Source: Catellatospora citrea
Lineage (GTDB): Bacteria; Actinomycetota; Actinomycetes; Mycobacteriales; Micromonosporaceae
Assembly (NCBI RefSeq): GCF_003610235.1
Contig: NZ_RAPR01000001.1
Location: 5,456,001-5,520,000, forward strand
DNA length: 64,000 nt
Direction of reading: 5' to 3'
A program made the translations under genes and the position numbers. Under the pieces are notes generated by a model. That model had not been told where the DNA came from. It saw only the letters and a program-made list of their open reading frames with translations, and ran no database searches. This document shows positions 40,366 through 48,676 of the stretch, piece after piece (within the stretch, counting starts at the first letter, position 1; the number at the start of each line of letters is the position of its first letter).

Positions 40366-41507
40366 CCGCGCTGACCGAGGCGCAGCGCGCCGCGGCGCTG
40401 CCGGCCGCCCGCGCCCTGCGCGCCGCCCAGGGCCGCCGTGTGCCCGCCCGCCGTTCGGCCGATGCCCGCCAGCCGAACGCTTACCAGCCGCCGGACGTAG
40501 ATCTTGCGCGGTCGAGGTCGCCGAGGCGATCCGAAGCGCACCGGCCTCACCGTGGTGGAGCGCCGACGGCCCGCGTGGCGGGCGTCGAGCCAGGGCCGTC
40601 CGGTCGCGCGATCGACACGGGGCGGCCCGGTCCGGGCAGCCGCTGGGTCGCCCTGCTGCGGGACGTCGCCGAGCTGGTGCGCGCGCCCGCAGCCCTGTCG
40701 GTCCCGGGCGATGTCATCGCCGGAGCGGCCGCCGCCGGAACGCTGAACCGGCGCACGCCGGGGCTGGCGGCGGCGTCGGTGTGCCTGTACTGGGCGGGCA
40801 TGGCGGCCAACGACTGGGCCGATCGGGAGCTCGACGCCGTCGAGCGCCCGGAGCGGCCGATCCCCAGCGGCCGGGTGTCGCCCCGGACCGCGCTCGGCCT
40901 GGCCGCCGGGCTCACCGCCGCCGGGGTGGGGCTGGCCGCGTGGGCGGGCGGCCGCCGCGGCCTGGCCACGGCGGTGCCGCTGGCCGCCACCGTGTGGGCG
41001 TACGACGTGAAGGCGAAGAACACCGCGGCCGGTCCCGCCGTGATGGCCGCCTGCCGGGGCCTGGACGTGCTGCTCGGCGCGTCGACCGGCCGGGCCGCGA
41101 AGGCGGTGCCCGCGGCGCTGACCGTCGCCGCGCACACGTACACCGTCACGGCGCTGTCGCGGCGCGAGGTGTCGGGCGCGGACGCGAAGCTGCCCGTGGC
41201 GACGCTCGCGGGCACGGTGGCCGTCGCCGCGACCGCGGCCGGGGCCACCCGCGCCAAGGGCTGGCGGGCCGTGCTGCCCGTGGCGCTGGCGGGCTGGTAT
41301 CTCACCCACTACGGCCGGGCGCAGGCACGCGCCGCCGCGCAGCCGGACGCGGCCCGGGTCCGCGCCGCCGTCGGCTCGGGCATCACCGGCCTGCCCACGT
41401 TGCAGGGCACGCTGGCCGCCCGCACCGGGGCAGGTGTCACGGGGCTCGCCCTCGCCGCTCTCGCGCCGCTGGCCCGGCGCCTGGTCCGGAGGATCTCGGC
41501 CACATGA
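40362..41507 (+). CDS. UbiA-family prenyltransferase (EboC-like)
   Basis: 381 residues, starting at GTG 40362 inside the stop of the upstream gene. UbiA enzymes transfer prenyl chains to aromatic or polyol acceptors in membranes. The first Asp-rich motif is ANDWADRELDAVERPERPIPSGRVS (near residue 148-172: NDxxDxxxD, plus the RP.P.G pattern), and a second motif YDVKAKN is around residue 213. About eight hydrophobic segments follow. EboC homologues are UbiA-like. Residues 1-90 are an unusual Arg/Pro-rich extension (ALRAAQGRRVPARRSADARQ ... GAPTARVAGVEPGPSG) without similarity to the family; a repeat-like insertion may have created it. In the same operon as the TatD and EboE genes. Confidence 0.85.
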   Translation: MTALTEAQRAAALPAARALRAAQGRRVPARRSADARQPNAYQPPDVDLARSRSPRRSEAHRPHRGGAPTARVAGVEPGPSGRAIDTGRPGPGSRWVALLRDVAELVRAPAALSVPGDVIAGAAAAGTLNRRTPGLAAASVCLYWAGMAANDWADRELDAVERPERPIPSGRVSPRTALGLAAGLTAAGVGLAAWAGGRRGLATAVPLAATVWAYDVKAKNTAAGPAVMAACRGLDVLLGASTGRAAKAVPAALTVAAHTYTVTALSRREVSGADAKLPVATLAGTVAVAATAAGATRAKGWRAVLPVALAGWYLTHYGRAQARAAAQPDAARVRAAVGSGITGLPTLQGTLAARTGAGVTGLALAALAPLARRLVRRISAT

Positions 41508-43012
41508 ACCTGCGCTTCGGGTACGGCACCAACGGCTTCGCCAACCACCGTCTCGGCGACGCGCTGGCCGTGCTCGCCGACCTCGGCTACGACGGCGTCG
41601 CGCTCACCCTCGACCACCACCACCTCGACCCGTACGCCCCGGGTCTGGCCCGCCGGGTCTCCGGCCTGGCCACCCGGCTGATGGAGCTGGGCCTGTCCGT
41701 GGTGATCGAGACGGGGGCGCGCTACCTGCTCGATCCGCGCCGCAAGCACGCGCCGACGCTGCTGCACGACGAGCGCGAGGTGCGGCTGGACTTCCTGCTG
41801 CGCGCCGTGTCCATCGCGTCCGACCTGGGCGCGGAGGCGGTGTCCTGCTGGTCGGGGGTGCGCCCGCCGGCCGTCGACGCGCAGTTGGCCTGGGACCGGC
41901 TGGTCGACGGCTGCGCCCGGCTCACCGAGGCGGCGTCCAAGGCGGGCGTGCCGGTCGGCTTCGAACCGGAGCCGGGCATGTTCGTGCAGGACCTGTCCGG
42001 TTGGCGGGCGCTGCACCGGGCGCTGGGCATGCCGCGCGCGTTCGGGCTGACCCTCGATCTCGGGCACTGCCGCTGCCTGGAGCCGGAGCCGGTCGCCGAC
42101 TGCGTCGTGGCGGCCGCGCCGTGGCTGGTCAACGTGCAGATCGAGGACATGCGCCGCGGAGTGCACGAGCACCTGGAGTTCGGCGAGGGCGAGATCGACT
42201 TCCCGCCGGTGCTGCGGGCGCTGGCCGACGCCGGATACCGCGGCCTGGTCGGGGTGGAACTGCCCCGGCACTCGCACGCGGCACCGGACGTGGCGCGCCG
42301 CTCGCTGACCTTCCTGCGCGCCGCCGCCGGGCAGTCCGGCACCGCCACCGACCGGCCCGCCGCCGCGCCGGGCATGCGTGCCCCGGGGCAGCGCCGTCCG
42401 GCCGGGGCGGTGCCCGCGCCCGAGGTGCTGCGCGCCGCGCTGGCCGGGGTGGACGACGGCGGCTGGCTGGACGAGGCGCTGCGCCGGGTGGCCGCCGACC
42501 CGTCCGTGATCAGCCGGCTGTTCCCGGCGGCGGCCCGCCGCTGCGGGCGCGCCGAGGTCCTGCCCGGCTGGACCGCCGACGAGGCGGCCCGCGCGGTGCT
42601 GCTGGCCATGCTGCCCGCCGAACGCGCGGCGGTGCAGGCCCGCGCGCTCTACCGGCACGGCGACGCGGCCGAGAAGCGGGCGGTGCTGCGCGCGCTGCCG
42701 CTGCTGCCGGTCGGCGCGAGCGCGGTGGAGCTGCTGCACGACGCGATCCGCACCAACGACACCCGGCTGGTCGCCGCGGCGCTGGGGCCGTACGCGGCGC
42801 ACCTGGACGCGGCCGCGTGGCGGCAGGCGGTGGTCAAGTGCGTGTTCATGGGCATCGCGCTGTCCTGCGTGGACGACCTCGACCATCGGGCCGACAGCGA
42901 GCTCGCCGCGATGCTGGCCGGGGTCGCCGACGAGCGCCACGCCGCCGGGCGCGAGCTGCCGGCCGACGCGGCGGCGCTGCTGGCCCGCCTCAAAGCAGAG
43001 AAGGGGATCTGA
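41504..43012 (+). CDS. TIM-barrel isomerase / EboA fusion protein
   Basis: 502 residues. Residues 1-275 form a sugar-phosphate isomerase/epimerase (AP endonuclease 2) TIM barrel (YGTNGFANHRLGDALAVLADLGYDGVALTLDHHHL; metal ligands in GFEPEPGMF and LDLGHC, and VNVQIEDM). A Pro/Ala-rich linker (276-305) leads to an EboA-like domain (306-502: EVLRAALAGVDDGGWLDEALRR ... ISRLFPAAARRCGR ... ALRALPLLPVGASAVELLHDAIRTNDTRLVAAALGPYAA). EboA is usually a separate all-helical protein, so this is a natural fusion. ATG 41504 overlaps the UbiA stop (ATGA); the stop overlaps TatD (TGATG). The fusion suggests the EboA helical domain scaffolds or gates the isomerase. The function of EboA is unknown. Confidence 0.82.
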   Translation: MNLRFGYGTNGFANHRLGDALAVLADLGYDGVALTLDHHHLDPYAPGLARRVSGLATRLMELGLSVVIETGARYLLDPRRKHAPTLLHDEREVRLDFLLRAVSIASDLGAEAVSCWSGVRPPAVDAQLAWDRLVDGCARLTEAASKAGVPVGFEPEPGMFVQDLSGWRALHRALGMPRAFGLTLDLGHCRCLEPEPVADCVVAAAPWLVNVQIEDMRRGVHEHLEFGEGEIDFPPVLRALADAGYRGLVGVELPRHSHAAPDVARRSLTFLRAAAGQSGTATDRPAAAPGMRAPGQRRPAGAVPAPEVLRAALAGVDDGGWLDEALRRVAADPSVISRLFPAAARRCGRAEVLPGWTADEAARAVLLAMLPAERAAVQARALYRHGDAAEKRAVLRALPLLPVGASAVELLHDAIRTNDTRLVAAALGPYAAHLDAAAWRQAVVKCVFMGIALSCVDDLDHRADSELAAMLAGVADERHAAGRELPADAAALLARLKAEKGI

Positions 43013-43860
43013 TGCGCATCTTCGACCCGCACGTGCACATGACCTCACGCACCACCGACGACTACGAGGCGATGGCGGCCGCCGGGGTGCGCGCCGTGGT
43101 CGAGCCGGCGTTCTGGCTGGGCCAACCGCGCACCAGCCCCGGTTCGTTCGCGGACTACTTCGACGCGCTGATCGGCTGGGAGCCGTTCCGGGCCGGGCAG
43201 TTCGGCATCCGCCACTTCGCCACCATCGCGCTGAACCCGAAGGAGGCCAACGACCCGCGCTGCCGCGAGGTGCTCGAACTGGTCCCGCGCTACCTGGACA
43301 AGGACGCCGTCGTCGCGGTCGGCGAGATCGGGTACGACTCGATGACCCCGCTGGAGGACCTCGCCTTCGCGGCGCAGCTCGCGCTGGCGGTCGAGTTCGA
43401 CCTGCCGGCGCTGGTGCACACGCCGCACCGGGACAAGGTCCGCGGCACCCAGCGCAGCCTGGACGTGGTGAAGGAGTCCGGCATCGATCCCGGTCGGGTG
43501 GTGATCGACCACCTCAACGAGGTGACCGTGGAGCTGGTCCGCGACACCGGCTGCTGGCTCGGCTTCTCGATCTACCCGGACACCAAGATGTCGCCGCCGC
43601 GCATGGTCGAGCTGCTGCGCCGCCACGGCTGCGAGCGCATGCTGGTCAACTCGGCGGCCGACTGGGGCCGGTCCGACCCGCTGCTCACCCGCCGCACCGG
43701 CGAGGCCATGCTCGCGGCCGGGTTCAGCGAGGACGACGTGGACCGGGTGCTCTGGCGCAACCCGGTCGAGTTCTACGGGCAGTCCGGGCGATTGGACCTG
43801 TCCGACGCGGACTCGCCCGCCGACTTCGCCGGGAACTCGATCAAGCGGGGTGGCGCCTGA
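43012..43860 (+). CDS. TatD-family metal-dependent hydrolase (EboB-like)
   Basis: 282 residues. The amidohydrolase TIM barrel begins RIFDPHVHMTSRT (HxH metal site), continues with GEIGYDS and LVHTPHRDK, and the late Asp is in NSAADWGRSDP. TatD enzymes are DNases or amidohydrolases; in ebo clusters the EboB member probably acts on a small metabolite. The start ATG overlaps the previous stop (TGATG) and the stop overlaps the next start. Length and motifs are complete. Confidence 0.88.
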   Translation: MRIFDPHVHMTSRTTDDYEAMAAAGVRAVVEPAFWLGQPRTSPGSFADYFDALIGWEPFRAGQFGIRHFATIALNPKEANDPRCREVLELVPRYLDKDAVVAVGEIGYDSMTPLEDLAFAAQLALAVEFDLPALVHTPHRDKVRGTQRSLDVVKESGIDPGRVVIDHLNEVTVELVRDTGCWLGFSIYPDTKMSPPRMVELLRRHGCERMLVNSAADWGRSDPLLTRRTGEAMLAAGFSEDDVDRVLWRNPVEFYGQSGRLDLSDADSPADFAGNSIKRGGA

Positions 43861-45077
43861 TGCGGCTGGCCCACGCCGACGGGCAGACCGTGCACCTGAG
43901 CTACTGCACCAACGTGCACCCGGCCGAGGACCTCGACGGCATCGTGGCGCAGCTCGACACGTACGGCACGGCGATCCGGCGCGAGCTGGACGCCGACGTG
44001 CTGGGGCTGGGCCTGTGGCTGGCCGCGCCCGCGGCGTCCGCGCTGGCCGCCGAGCCGCACCTGCGCCGCCGGCTGCGGCGTGAGCTGGACTTCCGCGGGC
44101 TGGAGGTGGTCACCCTCAACGGCTTCCCGTACCAGTCGTTCCAGGCCGAGGTCGTCAAGCACGCCGTGTACCACCCGGACTGGACCACCCCGGAGCGGCT
44201 GCGCTACACCCTGGACCTGGCCGTGGTGCTGGCCGATCTGCTGCCCGACGACGCGGTGCGCGGCTCCATCTCCACGCTCCCGCTGGCCTGGCGCGAGCCC
44301 TGGGACACCGAGCGCGCCGGGACGGCCGGGCGGGTGCTGGACGAGCTGGCCGACGGCCTGGCCGCCATCGCCGGGCGCACCGGGCGCACCGTGCAGGTCG
44401 GGTTCGAGCCCGAGCCCGGCTGCGTGGTGGAGACCACCGAGCAGGCCGCCCGGCTGTGGTCCGGCATGGACGGCGACTGGCTGGGCGTATGCCTCGACCT
44501 CGCGCACCTGGCCTGCGCCTGGGAGGAACCCGCCGCGGCGCTGTCCCGGCTGGCCCGGGCCGGGCTGCCGGTGATGAAGGTGCAGGTCTCCGCGGCGCTG
44601 ACCGCCGACGACCCGGTCGCCGCGCAGGCCGTGCTGCGCGGCTACGACGAGCCGCGCTTCCTGCACCAGACCCGCGGCTCGCGCGGCGAGGCCGCCGACG
44701 ACCTCGGCGAGGCCCTGGACCGGCTGCTGCCGCGCCCGCGCCGCACCCCGCAGCCGTGGCGGGTGCACTACCACGTGCCGCTGCACGCCGAACCGGCCGC
44801 GCCGCTCGGCAGCACCCTGCCCGAGCTGCGGGTGGCGCTCAAGGAACTGTTCGGCGGGCCGACCGCGGGCTGCGACCACGTCGACGTCGAGACGTACACC
44901 TGGAACGTGCTGCCCCCGGCGCAGCGGCCGGTCACGCCCGCGCAGCTGGCCTCGGGCATCGCCGCGGAGCTGGCCTTCGCCCGCGACGAGCTGACCGCGC
45001 TCGGGCTGACGCCGAGCGGTCCCGCCGCACCGCTGAGCACCATGGAACTGCAGGAGGTCCGCCCGTGGACACCGTGA
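43860..45077 (+). CDS. EboE-like sugar-phosphate isomerase/epimerase
   Basis: 405 residues, a second TIM barrel of the xylose-isomerase type. The opening VHLSYCTNVHPAEDLDGIVAQLDTYG and VVTLNGFPYQSFQAEVVKHAVYHPDW, GFEPEPGCVV, CLDLAHLACAW and VKVQVSAAL match the family annotated as 'metabolite traffic protein EboE'. Metal ligands of the barrel (E/D/H) are conserved. It is the longest isomerase of the operon. The gene begins in the TGATG overlap with EboB and overlaps the next gene by 13 bases. I recognise the name EboE from annotation but not its reaction, which is unknown. Confidence 0.82.
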   Translation: MRLAHADGQTVHLSYCTNVHPAEDLDGIVAQLDTYGTAIRRELDADVLGLGLWLAAPAASALAAEPHLRRRLRRELDFRGLEVVTLNGFPYQSFQAEVVKHAVYHPDWTTPERLRYTLDLAVVLADLLPDDAVRGSISTLPLAWREPWDTERAGTAGRVLDELADGLAAIAGRTGRTVQVGFEPEPGCVVETTEQAARLWSGMDGDWLGVCLDLAHLACAWEEPAAALSRLARAGLPVMKVQVSAALTADDPVAAQAVLRGYDEPRFLHQTRGSRGEAADDLGEALDRLLPRPRRTPQPWRVHYHVPLHAEPAAPLGSTLPELRVALKELFGGPTAGCDHVDVETYTWNVLPPAQRPVTPAQLASGIAAELAFARDELTALGLTPSGPAAPLSTMELQEVRPWTP

Positions 45078-46456
45078 CCCCGCTGGTCGTGCTCGACGTC
45101 GTCGGGCTGACCTCGTGCCTGCTGGAGCACATGCCCCGGCTGCGGGCCGTCGCCGACGCCGGCTTCGCCGCCCCGCTGGGCACGGTGCTGCCCGCGGTCA
45201 CCTGCTCGGCCCAGGCGACCCTGCTCACCGGCGTGCTGCCGGCCCAGCACGGCATCGTCGGCAACGGCTGGTACTTCCGCGACCTGGGCGAGGTGCTGCT
45301 GTGGCGGCAGCACCACGCGCTGGTCGGCGGCGAGAAGGTGTGGCAGGCGGCGCGCAAGGCCCGGCCCGGCTACACGGTGGCCAACGTCTGCTGGTGGTAC
45401 GCCATGGGCGCGGACGTGGACTGGACCGTCACGCCGCGGCCGGTGTATCGCGCCGACGGCCGCAAGGAGCCCGACTGCTACACCGACCCGCCGCAGCTGC
45501 ACGACGCGCTGACGGCCGAGCTGGGCACGTTCCCGCTGTTCCAGTTCTGGGGGCCGGGGGCGGGCATCGCCTCGACGCGCTGGATCGCGGCTGCCGCCCG
45601 GCACATCATGTCCGCGCACTCCCCGGACCTCACCCTGGTCTACCTGCCGCACCTCGACTACGACCTGCAGCGCTTCGGCCCGTACGGCCCCGAGGCCGCC
45701 GTCGCGGCGCGGGAACTCGACGACGTGCTCGGCCCACTGCTCGACGCCGCCGCCGCGCGCGGGGCGACGGTGGTGGCGCTGTCGGAGTACGCCATCACGC
45801 CGGTGCGCCGCCCGGTCGACGTCAACCGGGCGCTGCGCGCCGAGGGCCTGCTGCGCGTGCACACCCAGGCCGGCATGGAATACCTCGACCCGTGGACCTC
45901 GCGGGCCTTCGCCGTCGCCGACCACCAGATCGCCCACGTCTACGTGGCCGATCCCGCCGACCGGGCCGTCGTCGCCAAGATCTGCGCGAACCTGCCCGGG
46001 GTGGCCCAGGTGCTCGACGACGCGGGCAAGGCCGCCCACGGGCTCGACCACCCGCGCTCCGGCGAACTCGTGCTGGTCGCCGAACCCGACGCCTGGTTCA
46101 CGTACTACTACTGGCTCGACGACGCCAGGGCGCCCGACTTCGCCCGCCTGGTGGAGATCCACCGCAAGCCCGGCTACGACCCCGCCGAGCTGTTCTTCGA
46201 CCCGGCCGCCCCGGCCGCCGCCAAGCGCCGCGCCGCCACCGCCCTGCTCCGCAAGAAGGCCGGCATGCGCTACCTGATGAACGTGGTCGGCCTCGACGCC
46301 GGAGCCCGTGCCGTCCGCGGCTCCCACGGCCGCCTGCCCACCGACCCCGCCGACGGGCCCCTCCTCATCTGCTCCGACCCCACCGCCCGCCGCGACGCCT
46401 TCGCCGCCACCGACATAAAACCCCTCCTCCTCCGCCTGTCCGGCCTGTCCCCGTGA
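45065..46456 (+). CDS. Nucleotide pyrophosphatase/phosphodiesterase-like (EboF-like)
   Basis: 463 residues of the alkaline phosphatase superfamily (type I phosphodiesterase). N-terminal metal-site Asp in VVLDVVGLTSCLLEHMPRLRAVADAG; nucleophile region VLPAVTCSAQATLLTGVLPAQHGIVGNGW (catalytic Thr in T-C-S-A-Q-A-T); DLTLVYLPHLDYDLQRFGP and VALSEYAITPV, and ADHQIAHVY supply the remaining metal ligands. Usually cytosolic or secreted; no signal peptide is seen. GTG 45065 overlaps EboE by 13 bases. It ends the operon; the D1 palindrome follows at 46487-46547. Probably hydrolyses a nucleotide or phosphodiester precursor. Confidence 0.85.
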   Translation: MDTVTPLVVLDVVGLTSCLLEHMPRLRAVADAGFAAPLGTVLPAVTCSAQATLLTGVLPAQHGIVGNGWYFRDLGEVLLWRQHHALVGGEKVWQAARKARPGYTVANVCWWYAMGADVDWTVTPRPVYRADGRKEPDCYTDPPQLHDALTAELGTFPLFQFWGPGAGIASTRWIAAAARHIMSAHSPDLTLVYLPHLDYDLQRFGPYGPEAAVAARELDDVLGPLLDAAAARGATVVALSEYAITPVRRPVDVNRALRAEGLLRVHTQAGMEYLDPWTSRAFAVADHQIAHVYVADPADRAVVAKICANLPGVAQVLDDAGKAAHGLDHPRSGELVLVAEPDAWFTYYYWLDDARAPDFARLVEIHRKPGYDPAELFFDPAAPAAAKRRAATALLRKKAGMRYLMNVVGLDAGARAVRGSHGRLPTDPADGPLLICSDPTARRDAFAATDIKPLLLRLSGLSP

Positions 46457-46486
46457 CCTACCGTCCCGCCGGGCAGCCCACCTGCC

Positions 46487-46547
46487 GCAACTCTTAAAGA
46501 GTCGCGGCTTCGGTGTCGTCATGAGGCCGCGACTCTTTAAGAGTTGC
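46487..46547. repeat. Palindromic repeat family D, copy 1
   Basis: Left GCAACTCTTAAAGAGTCGCG and right CGCGACTCTTTAAGAGTTGC form a stem (with further pairing inside, one G-T type mismatch). Copy 2 is at 51856-51916. The copies share the flank CCCACCTGCC. Positions 10 and 16 of the stem differ between copies with compensatory partners. It lies between the convergent phosphodiesterase and GH5 genes, where it can be a two-way terminator. Confidence 0.88.
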
Positions 46548-46591
46548 GCCGGGGGCGGGGCGGGGGCGGGGGAGGTCGGGGTGGGGAGGAC

Positions 46592-46682
46592 CTCGCCGGC
46601 CCGGTGCGGCGGTCGCAGTCGGGCCGGCGAGACCTGGCGCCCATCCCGGCGATCGCCGGTGGGATCGATGCAGGGCGCCAGG
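46592..46682. repeat. Two further inverted repeats downstream of the GH5 gene
   Basis: CTCGCCGGCCCG (46592-46603) pairs perfectly with CGGGCCGGCGAG (46620-46631); then CCTGGCGCCC (46633-46642) pairs perfectly with GGGCGCCAGG (46673-46682), enclosing GGCGATCGCC. With repeat D1 they occupy most of the 294-base gap between the convergent operon end and the GH5 gene. They are likely terminator structures for the GH5 gene. Confidence 0.6.
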
Positions 46683-46750
46683 TGCCATGTGCCCCGCGCG
46701 GCCATTGTCCTAAACAGATGGTCGCGCGGGGTCGGTGGCGGGGTGTCGGG

Positions 46751-48436
46751 TTAAGCGCAGACCGCGCCGTTGAGGCGGACGTTGCTCGGTGCGGGTGAGG
46801 ACGGGCCGGTCGCGGTGAAGCCGATGATCGCCGTGGCGCTCGGGGCCAGTGACGTGTTCCAGTTCGGCGCGGCAGCCGTGAACGTGGTGCCGCTCTGGGT
46901 GACCGTCGCGTTCCAGCCGTTGGTGAGCGCGACCCCGCTGGGCACGGTCCAGGTCACCGTCCACGGGTTGACCGCGCCGGCCCCGGTGTTGGTCACCCGG
47001 ACCTCGGCCTGGTAGCCGCCCTGCCACGAGTTGGTGATCACGACGACCTTGGTGCAGGCCCCGGTGCCGGGACTCGGCGGCGCGGAGGGTGAGGCCGAGG
47101 GCGACGGCGGCCGGGAGGGCGACACCGACGGGGACGGCGACGGCGGCCGGGACGGCGAGACCGACGGCGACGGGCCCGGCGTGGTCGGGTTCGGGTTGCC
47201 CGACGGCGGGTTCAGGTACGGCTGGAGGATGTTGTACTTCGTCTGGTTGATCGAGTACCAGTCGTCCAGCGCGATGCCGCCGGTGTCACCGGAGTTCGGG
47301 TTCCACGACCAGTACGTGAACGACAGCCCGTTCTCACCGATGTAGCCCATCAGCTTGGTCAGCCACTGCGTGTCCAGCGGGTTGGCCAGCGTGCTGCCGA
47401 ACTCGCCGACCAGGATCGGGGCCACGTTCTGCTTGGCGAGCTTGCCCCAGAAGAAGTCCCAGACCGCGGGCATGTTGTTGGGGAAGTTCGGGTCGTTGAA
47501 CCACTTCTGCCGGTCGAACACCGAGATGCCGTACTCGTGCGGGGAGTAGACGAGCCGGTTGGCGACGTTCAGGCGTACCGGCTTGTCGATCGCGGCGGAC
47601 AGGTTGCCGCCCCACCAGTCGCAGGCCATCGGGTCGTCGGGGATGCCGTCCCACTCGTTGGCGACCCCGCCGGACAGGCAGCTCACGCCCTCGACGAAGA
47701 TCAGCCAGTTCGGGTTCGCCGCCAGCACCGCGTTGCCGATGCGCTCCGCGGCCAGCCGCCAGTCGCGGGCCTGCACGTCACAGCCCCAGCAGGCGCCCGT
47801 GGAATTGGGCTCGGTGCCCTCGGCGTGCGGCTCGTTGAACAGGTCGGCCCCGATCACCGTCGCGTTGCCGGCGTACCGCTGGGCCAGCATCACCCAGTCG
47901 GCGATCATGCTGGCCTCGGAGACCGACGCGGTGTACCAGAGCGGGGTCTGCCCGGCCGCGGTCGGCCGGTGCCGGTCCAGGATGACCCGCATGCCCTTGG
48001 TGCCCGCGTAGTTGATCACCTTGTCGAGGATCTGCAGCGGCGAGTTGCCGACCAGGTCGGGGTTGGTGAAGTCGTTGATGCCGGTGGCGACCGCCCCGGC
48101 CTTGAGCGCGTCCCCGGAGTACGGCACGCGCAGGGTGTTGAAGCCCAGCGAGGCCATCCGGTCGAGCTGGCCCTTCCAGGTGGCGGGGGCGTTGGCCCAC
48201 AGCCCGTGGAAGGTCTTGTTGTCGGTCTCCATGCCGAACCAGTTGATGCCGGTCAGGCGCACCGTGCGGCCGGTGCTGTCGACGATGTTGCGGCCGCTGG
48301 TGCGCAGGTAGCCGGTGCCGGTGTCGGCGCTGGCCGGTCCGGCGGAGAACGTGATCGCCACGAGGGCGGTGGCCGCGGCGGCGAGCGCGGCGGCCAGGGC
48401 CGCGGTGACCGCGGTCGTACGAGTCTTCCAACGCAT
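46751..48436 (-). CDS. Secreted GH5 endoglucanase/glycanase with CBM2
   Basis: 561 residues. Signal peptide MRWKTRTTAV... through SAGPASA (cleavage near residue 37). GH5 TIM barrel from ~40 to 410: VRLTGINWFGMET, acid/base Glu202 in DLFNEPHAEG, YSPHEYG, nucleophile Glu345 in ILVGEFGS, and the TYWSWNPNSGDTGG region. A Pro/Ser/Thr linker (410-458) contains two copies of PSPSVSPSRPP. The C-terminal CBM2 (460-561, first and last Cys) binds crystalline cellulose via aromatic residues (NSWQGGY ... NPWTVTW ... NGWNA). Cellulase is likeliest; other GH5 activities are possible. ATG 48434-48436 has GGAG 9 bases upstream; an earlier ATG at 48451 is possible. Confidence 0.93.
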   Translation of the reverse strand: MRWKTRTTAVTAALAAALAAAATALVAITFSAGPASADTGTGYLRTSGRNIVDSTGRTVRLTGINWFGMETDNKTFHGLWANAPATWKGQLDRMASLGFNTLRVPYSGDALKAGAVATGINDFTNPDLVGNSPLQILDKVINYAGTKGMRVILDRHRPTAAGQTPLWYTASVSEASMIADWVMLAQRYAGNATVIGADLFNEPHAEGTEPNSTGACWGCDVQARDWRLAAERIGNAVLAANPNWLIFVEGVSCLSGGVANEWDGIPDDPMACDWWGGNLSAAIDKPVRLNVANRLVYSPHEYGISVFDRQKWFNDPNFPNNMPAVWDFFWGKLAKQNVAPILVGEFGSTLANPLDTQWLTKLMGYIGENGLSFTYWSWNPNSGDTGGIALDDWYSINQTKYNILQPYLNPPSGNPNPTTPGPSPSVSPSRPPSPSPSVSPSRPPSPSASPSAPPSPGTGACTKVVVITNSWQGGYQAEVRVTNTGAGAVNPWTVTWTVPSGVALTNGWNATVTQSGTTFTAAAPNWNTSLAPSATAIIGFTATGPSSPAPSNVRLNGAVCA

Positions 48437-48532
48437 TTCGGATTGCTCCATCCACAACGGACGTGCGAGATCGGGAAATGCGTGCCTGCCCTGGCTCCGG
48501 GTACATCGTGCACCGCCGATGGCGTACACAGC

Positions 48533-48566
48533 AAGGGGGGCGGCCGCTCGCGCGACCGCCCCCCTT
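48533..48566 (-). terminator. Hairpin between the DUF349 and GH5 genes
   Basis: AAGGGGGGCGG (48533-48543) pairs perfectly with CCGCCCCCCTT (48556-48566) around a 12-base loop. It follows the DUF349 gene on the minus strand and ends the U-rich side with CCTT, so it is a good terminator for DUF349 and separates it from the GH5 gene. Confidence 0.75.
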
Positions 48567-48580
48567 GGTTCAGCTGTATG

Positions 48581-48676
48581 TCAGCTCGACTTCTCGGCCA
48601 GGGCCAAGCAGATCAGCTTGATTTCTCGGCCAGGGCCAAGCAGATCAGCTTGATTTCTCGGCCAGGGCCAAGAAAT
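48581..48676 (-). repeat. 32-bp tandem repeat derived from the DUF349 3' end
   Basis: The unit starting CTCGGCCAGGGCCAAGCAGA recurs at 48593, 48625 and 48657, an exact 32-base period (first copy with two or so differences). On the minus strand each unit reads LALAEKSS-stop, the final eight codons of the DUF349 gene plus five bases. The real stop is in the unit nearest the gene; the other two lie downstream. Confidence 0.85.

Noticed and set aside
48593..48672. Tandem repeat as a CRISPR array
   Set aside because: Units are contiguous with no spacers and equal the end of the DUF349 gene; no cas genes are near.
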